From positions 1,942,686 through 2,006,685 of the forward strand of contig NZ_CP060397.1 in assembly GCF_015840715.1 (NCBI RefSeq): a stretch of 64,000 bases of DNA, in the 5' to 3' direction. The notes under the pieces are model-generated. The model searched no databases. It saw only the letters and a list, made by a program, of their open reading frames with translations, and was not told the DNA's origin. Of this stretch, positions 1-8,446 are shown in pieces (position 1 is the stretch's first letter; each line of letters begins with the position of its first letter). Position numbers and translations under genes: made by a program. This DNA comes from Synechococcus sp. CBW1004 (GTDB lineage Bacteria; Cyanobacteriota; Cyanobacteriia; PCC-6307; Cyanobiaceae).

Positions 1-165
1 CCGTCATTCGCACGGCAATACAGGAAGCACAGGCGTCAGGTACGGCCAACGACGCCGGCGACTGAACCCTTGGTTCCAGCGCATCGCTCTGACCCTTTGG
101 GCCCTGGCTCCCTTTCCGGGGGCCTTGGGCTTCCTGCCCTTCTGGGCAGTCCTTGCCCCAGGCCC

Positions 166-555
166 ATGCCAGATCCCTTCCACCCCGTCACCATCACCAC
201 CTCCTCCACCCGCCGACGTGACGGAGAAGAGCCAACCACCACGATCCTCCGCGAAACGACCTACAGCATCGAGGCCACCGACCAGCTGGTGCTCAACCTT
301 GCCGGCGTGCTGCTGGAGCGCGGCGGCTACGGCGATCCCTATCGCGAGACGCTGCGGATTGAGAGTTTCACCGATGACGTCGTCGCCGATGCCGTCATCG
401 CCCTGCTGCACCACTCCCGCCAGCAGCTGCTGGATGTCAGCAATGGCGAGCTGTACCGGGCCCGCTGCCGACGCTTCCTCAGGCGGGCCGCCGAGGCGCT
501 GCCAGATGAGCTGCGCCACGAGCTCGGCAGCCTCACCACCCCAGTGGAGGGTTGA
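166..555 (+). CDS. Hypothetical protein of the mobile element
   Basis: An acidic protein of 129 residues that I do not recognise. The ATG at 166 is preferred because the longer frame upstream has a proline/glycine-rich composition typical of read-through in GC-rich DNA. Residues 30-129 read as a helical soluble domain (VLNLAGVLLERGGYGDPY, then VADAVIALLHHSRQQLLDV), with no signal peptide or membrane segment. It ends three bases before the ArdA-like gene, so the two are probably co-transcribed. Small acidic proteins beside ardA on plasmids are sometimes accessory regulators, but nothing here proves that role. Confidence 0.6.
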   Translation: MPDPFHPVTITTSSTRRRDGEEPTTTILRETTYSIEATDQLVLNLAGVLLERGGYGDPYRETLRIESFTDDVVADAVIALLHHSRQQLLDVSNGELYRARCRRFLRRAAEALPDELRHELGSLTTPVEG

Positions 556-558
556 GCC

Positions 559-1311
559 ATGAGCCATCCCGTCACCGGTACCGGCCTGCTGTCGCTGATC
601 CGCGACTTCGAGGGGCGCCCCAAAGCCGACATTGCCCTCGCCGCCGGCTACCGGCGCGACAACGGCAACCCCGCCTTCACGGCCTTCTACGAGGCGGTGC
701 TCAAGGCCAAGGGCCAATGGCCCCCGCCGCCAGCACCGCCCTTGCCGCCCGGCGGAATCGAACGCCGTTGCGGCGATGGCCCGGCGATCTATGTCGCCTG
801 CCTCGCCTCCTACAACGCGGGCCGTCTGTTCGGCAGCTGGCTGGATCTCTCTGACGGCCCCGACGCCGACGACATCCGCACCGCCATCGCGGCAGTGATC
901 CAGGAGTCACCGGCACCGGATGCCGAGGAGTACGCCATCCACGACAACCAGCTCCTCCCCACCTTCCTCGCCAGAACGGAATGGCCGGACATCGATGAGC
1001 TGGTGGCCTACTGCCAGATCGTCAGTGAACTCGATGCCGACGACGCCACCGTCTACCGCATCCTCTGCAGCGATGCCGGCCAGGTGCTCGAGCCCGACGC
1101 CTGGCGTGACGGCTTCCACGGCCTCTACGAGCGCCCCGAGGACTTCGCCCATGACTGGATGGAGGAACGCGGGCTACTCGATCAGGTCCCCGACGAACTC
1201 CGCTGTCACATCGACTGGGCGGGCGTCTGGCGTGACCTCGATGCCGAGGGCTTCTGCGCCACCTATTCCCCGCAGCAGGGCCACCGCTACCTGATCACCT
1301 CTGACATCTGA
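559..1311 (+). CDS. ardA: cyAbrB-like N-terminal domain fused to ArdA antirestriction protein
   Basis: A protein of 250 residues. From about residue 76 it matches ArdA, the DNA-mimic inhibitor of type I restriction enzymes: IYVACLASYNAGRLFGSW near the start, then EYAIHDNQLLP at about 128-138, with a strongly acidic composition throughout. Residues 6-52 are not part of standard ArdA. They resemble the N-terminal segment of cyanobacterial AbrB (cyAbrB) regulators, with the pattern LxxLI(x)nPK(x)nAxGY followed by FTAFYEAVLKAKG. A Pro-rich linker (55-66) separates the two parts. The gene follows the 129-residue protein by three bases and ends at a strong hairpin. The likely role is protection of incoming element DNA. 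The N-terminal assignment is from pattern memory and is less certain than the ArdA call. Confidence 0.85.
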   Translation: MSHPVTGTGLLSLIRDFEGRPKADIALAAGYRRDNGNPAFTAFYEAVLKAKGQWPPPPAPPLPPGGIERRCGDGPAIYVACLASYNAGRLFGSWLDLSDGPDADDIRTAIAAVIQESPAPDAEEYAIHDNQLLPTFLARTEWPDIDELVAYCQIVSELDADDATVYRILCSDAGQVLEPDAWRDGFHGLYERPEDFAHDWMEERGLLDQVPDELRCHIDWAGVWRDLDAEGFCATYSPQQGHRYLITSDI

Positions 1312-1330
1312 GCCCAAGTCCCACTCAACA

Positions 1331-1358
1331 GGCCCCCGCGTTGCCGGGGGCCCTTCTT
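1331..1358 (+). terminator. Intrinsic terminator after ardA
   Basis: GGCCCCCG (1331-1338) pairs with CGGGGGCC (1345-1352) over a 6-base loop, followed by CTTCTT. The stem is strong and the tail weakly T-rich, directly after the ardA stop. Confidence 0.6.
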
Positions 1359-1401
1359 GCCTGCCTCTGCACCCCAGCTGAGGCATTCACGCAAGACCAC
1401 C

Positions 1402-2178
1402 ATGCCTCGCAACGCCACACCCCCCGTCTCCACCGACCCCGCGCAGGAGCCCATCACCCTCTCGGCGCCCATCGCTGATCTGGCCGCGGCCAACACCCTC
1501 GGCGCGCTCACCAGCACCGGCGAGCTGCCCGATCCCAGCCTCCCTGCCATCAACCCCTCCGAGCCGGCGGTGAGCTTCAAGATTGACTTCGCCGACAAGT
1601 CGCAGTGGTTCGCCAGCCATGACGGCGGCGCCACGAAAACCGGCACCGGCAACCCGATGCTGATCGGCCGACCCATCGATCTCGCCCTGCAGCTCAGCCA
1701 GGCCCGCTGGGGCGATGACTACGACCAGCGCCTGCGCCTTGCCTTCCTCCTCCATGACGGCAGCGTCGGCGAGCTGAACCTCAATGCCGTCAACCGCGAT
1801 GCCGCCAACGATCCCTACATCACCTCGCCGGTGCGCAGCCTGGCCGGTGGCCTGCTGGCCATCAGCGAGGCCCAGGACGACATCGTCGCCTTCTGCCGCA
1901 TGGCCCGCTTCTCGATCCGCCCGGGCCGCGGCCGCGGCGTTTTCATCGACGTCGATGTCGCCTCCGGCCGGCACTGGGTGGCGATGAGCTCGGCCCCACG
2001 CACCAACCTGATCAGCAAGGAACCATCTGTATTCCACGCCCAGCTGGCGCTGATCAAGCAGCGCTTCCGCTCCTGCGGCCTCCTCCTCACCGCCGGAGCC
2101 GTCGTCGGTGACATCCCCGGCTACGACCGCCAGCAACGCCTCCTGAGCGCAGGAGCAACCCTCGAGCACCAGCCCTGA
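1402..2178 (+). CDS. Hypothetical element protein (258 aa)
   Basis: I do not recognise this family. The ATG at 1402 is chosen over an in-frame upstream start because the upstream residues are low-complexity. The first 55 residues are Pro/Ala/Ser-rich and probably disordered. From about residue 58 a compact domain begins (VSFKIDFADKSQWF) with alternating beta-strand and helix character, including LRLAFLLHDGSVGELNLNAV and SIRPGRGRGVFIDVDV. There is no signal peptide or membrane segment. A long inverted repeat follows its stop. An accessory DNA-binding or single-strand-binding role in replication is possible from context only. Confidence 0.6.
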   Translation: MPRNATPPVSTDPAQEPITLSAPIADLAAANTLGALTSTGELPDPSLPAINPSEPAVSFKIDFADKSQWFASHDGGATKTGTGNPMLIGRPIDLALQLSQARWGDDYDQRLRLAFLLHDGSVGELNLNAVNRDAANDPYITSPVRSLAGGLLAISEAQDDIVAFCRMARFSIRPGRGRGVFIDVDVASGRHWVAMSSAPRTNLISKEPSVFHAQLALIKQRFRSCGLLLTAGAVVGDIPGYDRQQRLLSAGATLEHQP

Positions 2179-2190
2179 GCCACACCTGCC

Positions 2191-2222
2191 GGACTCCGCC
2201 CGCATTCCCACTGGCGGAGTCC
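2191..2222 (+). terminator. Hairpin after the 258-residue protein
   Basis: GGACTCCGCC (2191-2200) and GGCGGAGTCC (2213-2222) form a perfect 10-bp stem 13 bases after the stop. There is no T run behind it, so it could terminate transcription weakly or protect the 3' end of the mRNA. Confidence 0.5.
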
Positions 2223-2457
2223 CCCCATCCCTGTCATGCCTCCGTGCCAGGCCTTGCCCTGCTGGCTCCTCTGGCCCTAAGTTGCCGCTGCTCAGTACTG
2301 CTCCGCCGGGCCCAGCGGACGCCACAGCGGGATCACCGGCGCGGAACACCCGGCCCCGAATGCTGAGACCACGGCCATCCATCCCAGGGCTTGTCCCCTG
2401 CATCACCACTGGCTCCAGCAGCCCAGTCGTGCTGCGCAGCACTTCGCATCGGCATTC

Positions 2458-3033
2458 ATGATCTATTCCACTCTCGATGGCGTCGCTGACGGCATCACCA
2501 AGGCGGTGAACTGCGCCATCCTTCTCACCACCACCTCCGCTCAGACGGCCTCCTGTTTCCTTGACGGCACCCCCAAGATCGTGGTGACGTTCTGGGAAGG
2601 CGATCCCTTCGCGGGCACCCAGAAGGATTTCGACCACCAGCGAGGCGACGGCCGGGTGCAGATCATCCCACTCGGTGGCGAGGGCGATCTCCTGCCGCCT
2701 AACCGGGATCTCCGCCATCCCGACAGCAACATCCGCGCCGGGGTGCCGATGTGGCTGCTCAAAAGCGCCGACGCTTACCAGGACCATCCCTATGTCCTGG
2801 GCATCGGCGCTCTCCATCCACGCTGGAGCTCCGCGACCCTCGACCTCTACTGCCCATCCACCCGGCAGAGGCTGTGCCGCACTTACTTCGGGGATCCACG
2901 CCGCGACTTCAACCAGCCGCAGCCGGACTGGCCGAGCTTCCAGGAGCAGAAGACCCAGATCAGAGAAGCGGGCGGCATGCCGGACCGTGGGCCAGACATG
3001 GCACCAGACCACCCGGGCATTGAGGACATCTAA
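2458..3033 (+). CDS. Hypothetical element protein (191 aa)
   Basis: An unrecognised protein of 191 residues, preceded by about 280 bases with no other gene call. The composition is that of a real soluble protein (aromatic and charged residues well spread: KIVVTFWEGDPF, VPMWLLKSADAYQDHPYVLG), whereas the opposing frame on the minus strand is low-complexity Gly/Ala/Arg. The C-terminal 30 residues are polar and probably disordered. The start is uncertain because no clear ribosome-binding site precedes the ATG at 2458. It lies upstream of the primase-helicase and may be element cargo. Confidence 0.5.
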   Translation: MIYSTLDGVADGITKAVNCAILLTTTSAQTASCFLDGTPKIVVTFWEGDPFAGTQKDFDHQRGDGRVQIIPLGGEGDLLPPNRDLRHPDSNIRAGVPMWLLKSADAYQDHPYVLGIGALHPRWSSATLDLYCPSTRQRLCRTYFGDPRRDFNQPQPDWPSFQEQKTQIREAGGMPDRGPDMAPDHPGIEDI

Positions 3034-3489
3034 GGCCTCCTCGCCGTCGTGTGCAGCTGCTGTTGCTGAGCAGCAGCTGCCACGCGACAGCCCCGATCCC
3101 CCCACCCTGGCTGCCGCTCAGACCAGGGAAACGGGGAAGCGACGTGCGGGGACGCCGCTGGCCATGCGAAAGGCACTCGTGACCAAGCGTGCGGCTTGGG
3201 GCTACGCGAGAACTGCCCCTTAGGCCGCGTATTGGAGCCGCTGTTCGCCAGTTCCGGTGCGACAAGAGTCTTCGTGGAAGAGGCGAATTCATCATTTTTT
3301 TTGACGGCACCATGCCACCCCGCCTGGTCCTGAAGCGAATCGCGATGTACATCGCAGTGCACTCAAGCTGCCTGATGCCCACTTTGGTGCACCTCAGTGC
3401 ACTGAGGTGCATGGCCATGACCCACCTCTCAACCCCAGATTTGTGAGGTCCATACCCTCCCGCCGTCACCCCGCATCGGAGGGCCAGCC
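3034..3489 (+). promoter_or_regulatory. Control region upstream of the primase-helicase
   Basis: These 456 bases carry no convincing gene. Positions 3388-3411 form a perfect 24-bp palindrome whose half-site is TGCACCTCAGTG. Its centre AGTGCACT occurs once more at 3356-3363, 40 bp upstream. A GGAGGG ribosome-binding site (3478-3483) is well placed for the ATG at 3490. The palindrome lies about 80-100 bp before that start, where an operator for replication control would be expected. An AT-rich tract (near 3290-3305) precedes it. The binding protein is unknown; the AbrB-ArdA fusion or an element repressor outside the window are candidates. Confidence 0.55.
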
Positions 3490-6018
3490 ATGGACTTTCA
3501 GGCACACGTTGCCGTACATGAACATCATCACAACAAGACTCCCAAAGAGAGATTCGGTTCCGTCGAGCAGAGCGGCAGCTGGGATTGCCGCGACCTCTCC
3601 CCACAGGAATTGGCTCAATGGATCCAACAGGGAAAGTCCTGGGTGGGCTGTCACCTCTACGGTGGCCAGCGCGATCAGGACCACGCCGGAGCCTGCAACC
3701 TGCTGGTGCTCGACATTGATGGCGACCTGACGCTGGAGGCCTTCTGGGCCAACCCCCTGGTGCGCCGCCACTGCCTGTTCACAGCCACCAGCTGCAGCCA
3801 CTCCGACGCCGAGCACCGGTTCCGGGCCGTGTTCCGCTGCGACGAGCACGACGACCCCGATCTGCACCGCGCCATCTACCACCAGTGGCTGGAGCGCCTT
3901 GGCCTCAAGCTCAAGGACAACAGCGGCGAGAAGCCCGAGCGGCACTGGTTTGGCAACGACGCCGCCCTGCTTGAGTTCGGCGAAGGGGATCCGATCCCCT
4001 GGGAGGTGACCGAGAACGCCCGCGAAGCCCTGACGGCGCAGCGGCAGGCCCTCAGCCAGCGCCGCACCGTCAGCCAGAACGGCGGAGGCGACGAGCTGGA
4101 GCTGGACCTGCAGCGCGCCGTCATCTGTCTGGAGCAGCTGCTGCGCCCCAGTGCCGATGGCGACTTCAGCGGTGGCTACTGGGTCTCGATGCTCAACGCG
4201 GCCGCGGCCACCGGCGACGAGCGGATCGAGCAGGCCTTCCTGCAGTGGCATCACCGCGGCCACCACAGCAAGACCCAGGGCAACATCAAGCGCCGGCTGG
4301 CCCGCGCCGGCACACGCATGACCCCAGGCCAGGGGGCGGGCGCCATTCTGGCCGCGGCCAAGGAGCAGCACGGTGCCCAGTGGTGGAAACTGTTGCCGCC
4401 GGAGTTGCAGTACGGCGGTGGCGGCGGTGTCGTCATTCCGTCGTCACTGATGCGTTCACGCGCCAGCAGTGACACAAGGAGCCCCAGCTCCCAGGCGCCG
4501 GACATGGTGCCATCAATGCAGGAACTGGAACGCCTGTCGGCCGCGGCCCAGCCCACCTCCCTGATGGCCAGCCGTGGCCCAGCTGATGATCCATCGCCGA
4601 AACACGGTCAACCAGCAGAACCGGCCGACCAAAGCCAACAGATCGAAATACTGCTGGCTCAGCTCTACACCATCGAGACAGAACGCAAGCTCATCACAGA
4701 AGAGGGCGAGCAACAACTGACTCCCCAGGAAGCCCGATACAGGGCCGATCAGATTGAATCGGAGCTTCAATCCTTTCCCGTCTTTCGACTGAGCCCCCAA
4801 CGAATCCGTACTCGTTTGCTGGAAATCTTCTGCGACTGCAACCAGATCTCCCAGCGAGATGACTTCTCGGTTCCAGATGAACCTCTTGTCTCCGATCAAG
4901 AAGCGCCGAATGAATACCTCGTTGATGGCCTGTTGGTACGCGGAGCGTCCTATCTGATCTATTCCCTGCCAGGTGTCGGCAAGACCCTGATTGGCCTGAT
5001 GCTGGCGCGAGCCGCCCTTGGAGCCCCAGGTCACACCAGCTTTCTCGGCTTCAAGGTGACACCACCGTCTCAGTTCTCACAGTCGCGCGTTCTCTACATC
5101 GCCTCCGACGGTGGCCTGTTCGCCAAGGGTGACATTAAGCGCTACCTCAAGCGCTACGGGGAGGACAGGCAAGAGTGGGTCAATTACACCAGGACCTTTG
5201 CCGCTCATCGCGACAACACCGCGCTGCCCTGGCGGATGAACCTACGGGGTCTTCACCGGCTGATCACCACCTTCAATTACTACGAAGCCCAGGGAACGCC
5301 AATCACCCTCCTGGTGATTGACTCGCTCAAGGCTTGCATGCCGGAAGGCATCCTGATTGGCGACCAGGCTCTGGCCCGCTACCTCGAAGTGATCGAGGGT
5401 ATCTGTGGACCCAGGAACATCACGACCATCTACCTCACTCACCAATCGAAGGAGAGTGAAACCCCGCAGGGGATTGCCGCCCTGACTGAGATGGTGCATG
5501 GCTATTTTCGCCTTCGGGTGGAAGAGGGCCAGCACTACTTTTGTATCTCCAAGCTGCGTGATGGCAAAGGAGCACACACCGAGATTCCATACAAGATGAA
5601 TCCCGATGGACGCCTGTGCATCTCTGGTGATGGAAATGGCGAGGAAGTTAGCAGCGAACGCGGACTGATCAGGGCCTTTGCTGATCACTACAACCGCCAT
5701 CTTGCCAGGACGAAGCACCTGCAGGAGGGCGATCCCGCCAGCTACTACCGAGGCATCCAGCGATCCGACATCCCGCTGCTACTGAACCAGGCCGGCATCA
5801 GGAACCCCTCCTGGCGCAACCCCAAGAATCTCGACCGGACCATTGCTGCCCTGGTCAAAGCCGGTGACCTGCAGAAGGTGGCCCGCGGCCATTACGCCAT
5901 CGGCCACGCCGAACAGGCCGACGCGATCCAGCAGCGGGGTCTCGACCTGAATGCCGGCTCAGATGAACCCGACCTGGACGGACCTGACGTCGTGCCTGGC
6001 TGGGACGACCTGGGCTGA
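3490..6018 (+). CDS. Plasmid-type primase-helicase replication protein
   Basis: A protein of 842 residues that probably initiates and drives replication of the element. Residues 1-180 resemble an archaeo-eukaryotic primase/primpol domain: the acidic motif LLVLDIDGD (71-79) and the TSCSHSDAEHRFRAVF segment (100-115). Residues about 200-310 look like a primase C-terminal helical domain. A polar linker follows. A RecA-fold ATPase comes next, with Walker A PGVGKT (494-499) and Walker B LLVIDS (D611), then LTHQSKE as sensor. The C-terminal 130 residues could be a winged helix. A strong GGAGGG site precedes the ATG. The DnaA-box cluster directly downstream suggests it acts at its own origin. Order and length match plasmid and satellite Rep proteins rather than chromosomal DnaG/DnaB. 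Confidence 0.85.
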   Translation: MDFQAHVAVHEHHHNKTPKERFGSVEQSGSWDCRDLSPQELAQWIQQGKSWVGCHLYGGQRDQDHAGACNLLVLDIDGDLTLEAFWANPLVRRHCLFTATSCSHSDAEHRFRAVFRCDEHDDPDLHRAIYHQWLERLGLKLKDNSGEKPERHWFGNDAALLEFGEGDPIPWEVTENAREALTAQRQALSQRRTVSQNGGGDELELDLQRAVICLEQLLRPSADGDFSGGYWVSMLNAAAATGDERIEQAFLQWHHRGHHSKTQGNIKRRLARAGTRMTPGQGAGAILAAAKEQHGAQWWKLLPPELQYGGGGGVVIPSSLMRSRASSDTRSPSSQAPDMVPSMQELERLSAAAQPTSLMASRGPADDPSPKHGQPAEPADQSQQIEILLAQLYTIETERKLITEEGEQQLTPQEARYRADQIESELQSFPVFRLSPQRIRTRLLEIFCDCNQISQRDDFSVPDEPLVSDQEAPNEYLVDGLLVRGASYLIYSLPGVGKTLIGLMLARAALGAPGHTSFLGFKVTPPSQFSQSRVLYIASDGGLFAKGDIKRYLKRYGEDRQEWVNYTRTFAAHRDNTALPWRMNLRGLHRLITTFNYYEAQGTPITLLVIDSLKACMPEGILIGDQALARYLEVIEGICGPRNITTIYLTHQSKESETPQGIAALTEMVHGYFRLRVEEGQHYFCISKLRDGKGAHTEIPYKMNPDGRLCISGDGNGEEVSSERGLIRAFADHYNRHLARTKHLQEGDPASYYRGIQRSDIPLLLNQAGIRNPSWRNPKNLDRTIAALVKAGDLQKVARGHYAIGHAEQADAIQQRGLDLNAGSDEPDLDGPDVVPGWDDLG

Positions 6019-6019
6019 G

Positions 6020-6460
6020 CCGCCTGTGGAAAACTTCGCATCGTTTTCCACAGAAAGCCCTTGATGCCGATACCACGTCAGCGTGATGCCGTCGCTTCCA
6101 GCTGGTAATCCGGCGAGAGGCGATTGTTTATACCGAAGCCACCCCTCACCCCCTCTCTCCTGCTGATTCTTAGCTTCTATAAATACACCTTCCCCCTTCC
6201 CTTATTTCCTTACGGGCTTGGGACCACCGATTGCAAGACCATACACCCAGGTGCCGTTTCCCGCCATCCACCCAGGTTCCCCCTGAGATCCCTTGCCGCC
6301 ACTGGATGTGCATTCGTTTCCACGCCTTCGGCCGGGTGTGTGGAAATGACTTCCCCTGCGGCCGTGTGGATCTCGGGGCGTTTCCACCGTTTCCACGCTT
6401 TCCACGGGGAACGTCCCCCACGGGAAACCGCCGTTTTCCACAGTTTCGTTTTCCACAGGC
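6020..6460. other. Putative replication origin: DnaA-box cluster
   Basis: The nonamer TTTTCCACA, the DnaA box described for cyanobacteria, occurs four times exactly: 6025-6033 (minus), 6044-6052, 6434-6442 and 6449-6457 (plus). The first two form an 11-bp inverted repeat around an 8-base centre. The 9-mer CGTTTCCAC is repeated in tandem at 6379-6387 and 6388-6396, with a variant GCTTTCCAC at 6397-6405. Further near-matches lie at 6316-6324 and 6339-6347 (minus). A comparatively AT-rich stretch (6120-6215) sits between the two groups and could be an unwinding element. The spot directly behind the primase-helicase gene supports an origin. No gene is supported between 6019 and 6680. Confidence 0.7.
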
Positions 6461-6680
6461 TGCACTTGCTTCGGCGGGCGTCTCAATGCGTCCGCGCCAC
6501 GCGAGGGCGCCAAGGCTGATTGGAGTTTAGGGGAAGCCTGTTTAGCAGCGCACGAAAGCCTGACGTGTTCAGCAGGGGGGGCAATCATCACAGGGGAGCC
6601 CCGGTGAGCCGTCTTGAAGCCGCAGTCTCCAAGTTGTCCCTGGGCGGTCAGGCCGCCGGCAACTACCATCCCCGGCCTGA

Positions 6681-8000
6681 TCACCCATCAGCACTTGCCA
6701 GCTCTCGGGCAAGCCTCTGGATGCCTCTCTGCACTGAGGTATCAACAACCTCATCATCAACCCATGCGCCGTAGTGCGCGTGATGGGTCTGAAGGCTGTG
6801 TCGCATTAGCGCTGCCGTCACTCGGGGAGTGAGGTCGTACAGCTCATGGGCCCGCAGGGCATAGCCGTGGCGGAAGCTGTACGCGCTCAGCTTCCCTCCC
6901 TGCGCGGCAACCTCGGATTTCAGGGATTGCCAGACGGGCCGGCGGCTCAAATAAGTGCGCACCGACTGGGCTGCATCGCCATCAATCAGCCCCAGCGGCG
7001 GTAGATCCACCAGCCCGGACTCAAGCAATCTCAGAAGCCGCAGGCTCTCACCCTGCAGGCCCTCGGGGTCGAGGCCGATGACATCCCCCGGCTTTGTGTT
7101 GCCCCGTGCCGTGCGCTTGCGGTAGGCAACGTGCAGCTTGTCACCATTGACTCGGATGTGGCCCAGCTCTACGGGGCGTAGGCCGAAGCATGCCATCAAT
7201 CCCACTGCCAGTCGCCATCGAGGATCCGGGATGCCCTCCAGGAGCCGCATGAGTTGGTGATCCTTGATCGGTGTGGCCCCTTGTTGGGCCACCTCCTGTG
7301 TGGCCTGACCCACAAACGGACCCAGGTCTTGTGGAGGCAACCAGCGCTCTGGCGCCCCGAGCTCGTTGACCGCGTACAGCAGCAGTTGGCTGGTGTACTG
7401 CATGCGCAGCTTCCGGCCTCGGCTCCCCGGTTCACCGCCGTAGCGATCACGTAAGGCGGCCAACAGCGCCCGCCCATCCCTTGGCACAGGTCTGGTGGCC
7501 ATGGCCTTCAGGACCTGGCTCATCACGGGGCCATACATGGCGTCCCAGGTGCGCGATTTCACCGCCCCGGTATCGGCGACCTTGTGCTTCTGGAAGCGAA
7601 CTACCAGCAGTTGCCAGTCGAGACGCCCCGCCCGGCTGCGATCAGTCCCACGCAGGAGGGCGTAGGCCTCGGCCAGCCCCAGGCGCTGGCTCTCCATGCG
7701 GCTGCGGATCTCCGGCAGCAGGCCCAGCACCTCGGAGATCGCCTCTGGGTTCCAGGGGCAGTCGAGGGTGATGCTGCTGCGGCTGCCGTCTTCGTAGCGA
7801 TGGGTGAGCTGCACCTTGCCGCTCTTCTCGCGGACGCTCCAGCCGAAGCCGTGTTCCTGCTTGATCGCCTCACGGAGTGTCAGAACCCACCGTGGCGCCC
7901 GTTCTGCGCCCTTCCTTTCCCCTGCTGCTGCAAGGGATCTGGCCACTTTCGGGGCAGGTTCTGCGCCCGATGGGGCCTTGGAGCCCGACGCTTGAGCCAT
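6681..8000 (-). CDS. Tyrosine recombinase (element integrase)
   Basis: A protein of 439 residues with the fold of phage-type integrases. The catalytic set is visible: Arg275 in GLRPVELGH, Arg377-His378 in YSFRHG (Tyr374 stands where many integrases have the first His), His401 in LMRHS and the nucleophile Tyr410 in HHAHYGAW. The N-terminal 30 residues are polar and disordered; a core-binding helical domain precedes the catalytic half. It is divergent from XerC/XerD and from the IntI protein further right. It ends the element and faces away from the tRNA, with its start only about 165 bp from the tRNA 3' end. It most likely integrates and excises the element at tRNA-Val. Confidence 0.92.
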   Translation of the reverse strand: MAQASGSKAPSGAEPAPKVARSLAAAGERKGAERAPRWVLTLREAIKQEHGFGWSVREKSGKVQLTHRYEDGSRSSITLDCPWNPEAISEVLGLLPEIRSRMESQRLGLAEAYALLRGTDRSRAGRLDWQLLVVRFQKHKVADTGAVKSRTWDAMYGPVMSQVLKAMATRPVPRDGRALLAALRDRYGGEPGSRGRKLRMQYTSQLLLYAVNELGAPERWLPPQDLGPFVGQATQEVAQQGATPIKDHQLMRLLEGIPDPRWRLAVGLMACFGLRPVELGHIRVNGDKLHVAYRKRTARGNTKPGDVIGLDPEGLQGESLRLLRLLESGLVDLPPLGLIDGDAAQSVRTYLSRRPVWQSLKSEVAAQGGKLSAYSFRHGYALRAHELYDLTPRVTAALMRHSLQTHHAHYGAWVDDEVVDTSVQRGIQRLARELASADG

Positions 8001-8165
8001 GGTGCCTCCCAGGCAGGCAGACGGTTTTCAGCCGTTTCCGGCCGCTCCAGTCTGCGTGTCCTGGGCGCAGAAATGGGCGCAGAATCGCCACAACGTGCTC
8101 CGTCATGCTGATGCGTCCTCTGGGGCGCAACGCCAAAACCCTTGTCCTGGCTTGGTTTTTTGAGA

Positions 8166-8237
<72 letters not shown>

Positions 8238-8446
8238 GGTGCGGGCATTCTGACGGGCGATGGTTGTTCTGCGGGCGATGGCAGTGCCGTGGTGCTGCTC
8301 TGTCGTGGAGCCGTCCTGCCCGGGATCTTCACGTCTGAGAGGGGCAACAGCGCCAGGAGCCATGGCCTGGTGGGCACTGGCGTTCCCCTGCAGGCCCACC
8401 GCGGGCCCACTGCAGCCGTCACACTCGCTGCAGCCGCCGCCGCCGC

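Noticed and set aside
1387..3105. 572-codon minus-strand open frame
   Set aside because: Gly/Ala/Arg/Val-rich composition without any motif; it shadows two plus-strand genes in GC-rich DNA.
3189..3446. 85-codon frame upstream of the primase-helicase
   Set aside because: Runs across the palindromic control region, has no motif and no ribosome-binding site.
3466..4371. 301-codon minus-strand open frame
   Set aside because: Opposes the primase domain of the replication protein and has no recognisable protein features.
6024..6053. Inverted repeat after the primase-helicase stop as a terminator
   Set aside because: No T run follows, and each arm is an exact cyanobacterial DnaA box, so an origin element explains it better.
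1..8000. Complete prophage
   Set aside because: No capsid, tail, terminase or lysis genes are visible in the part inside the window.
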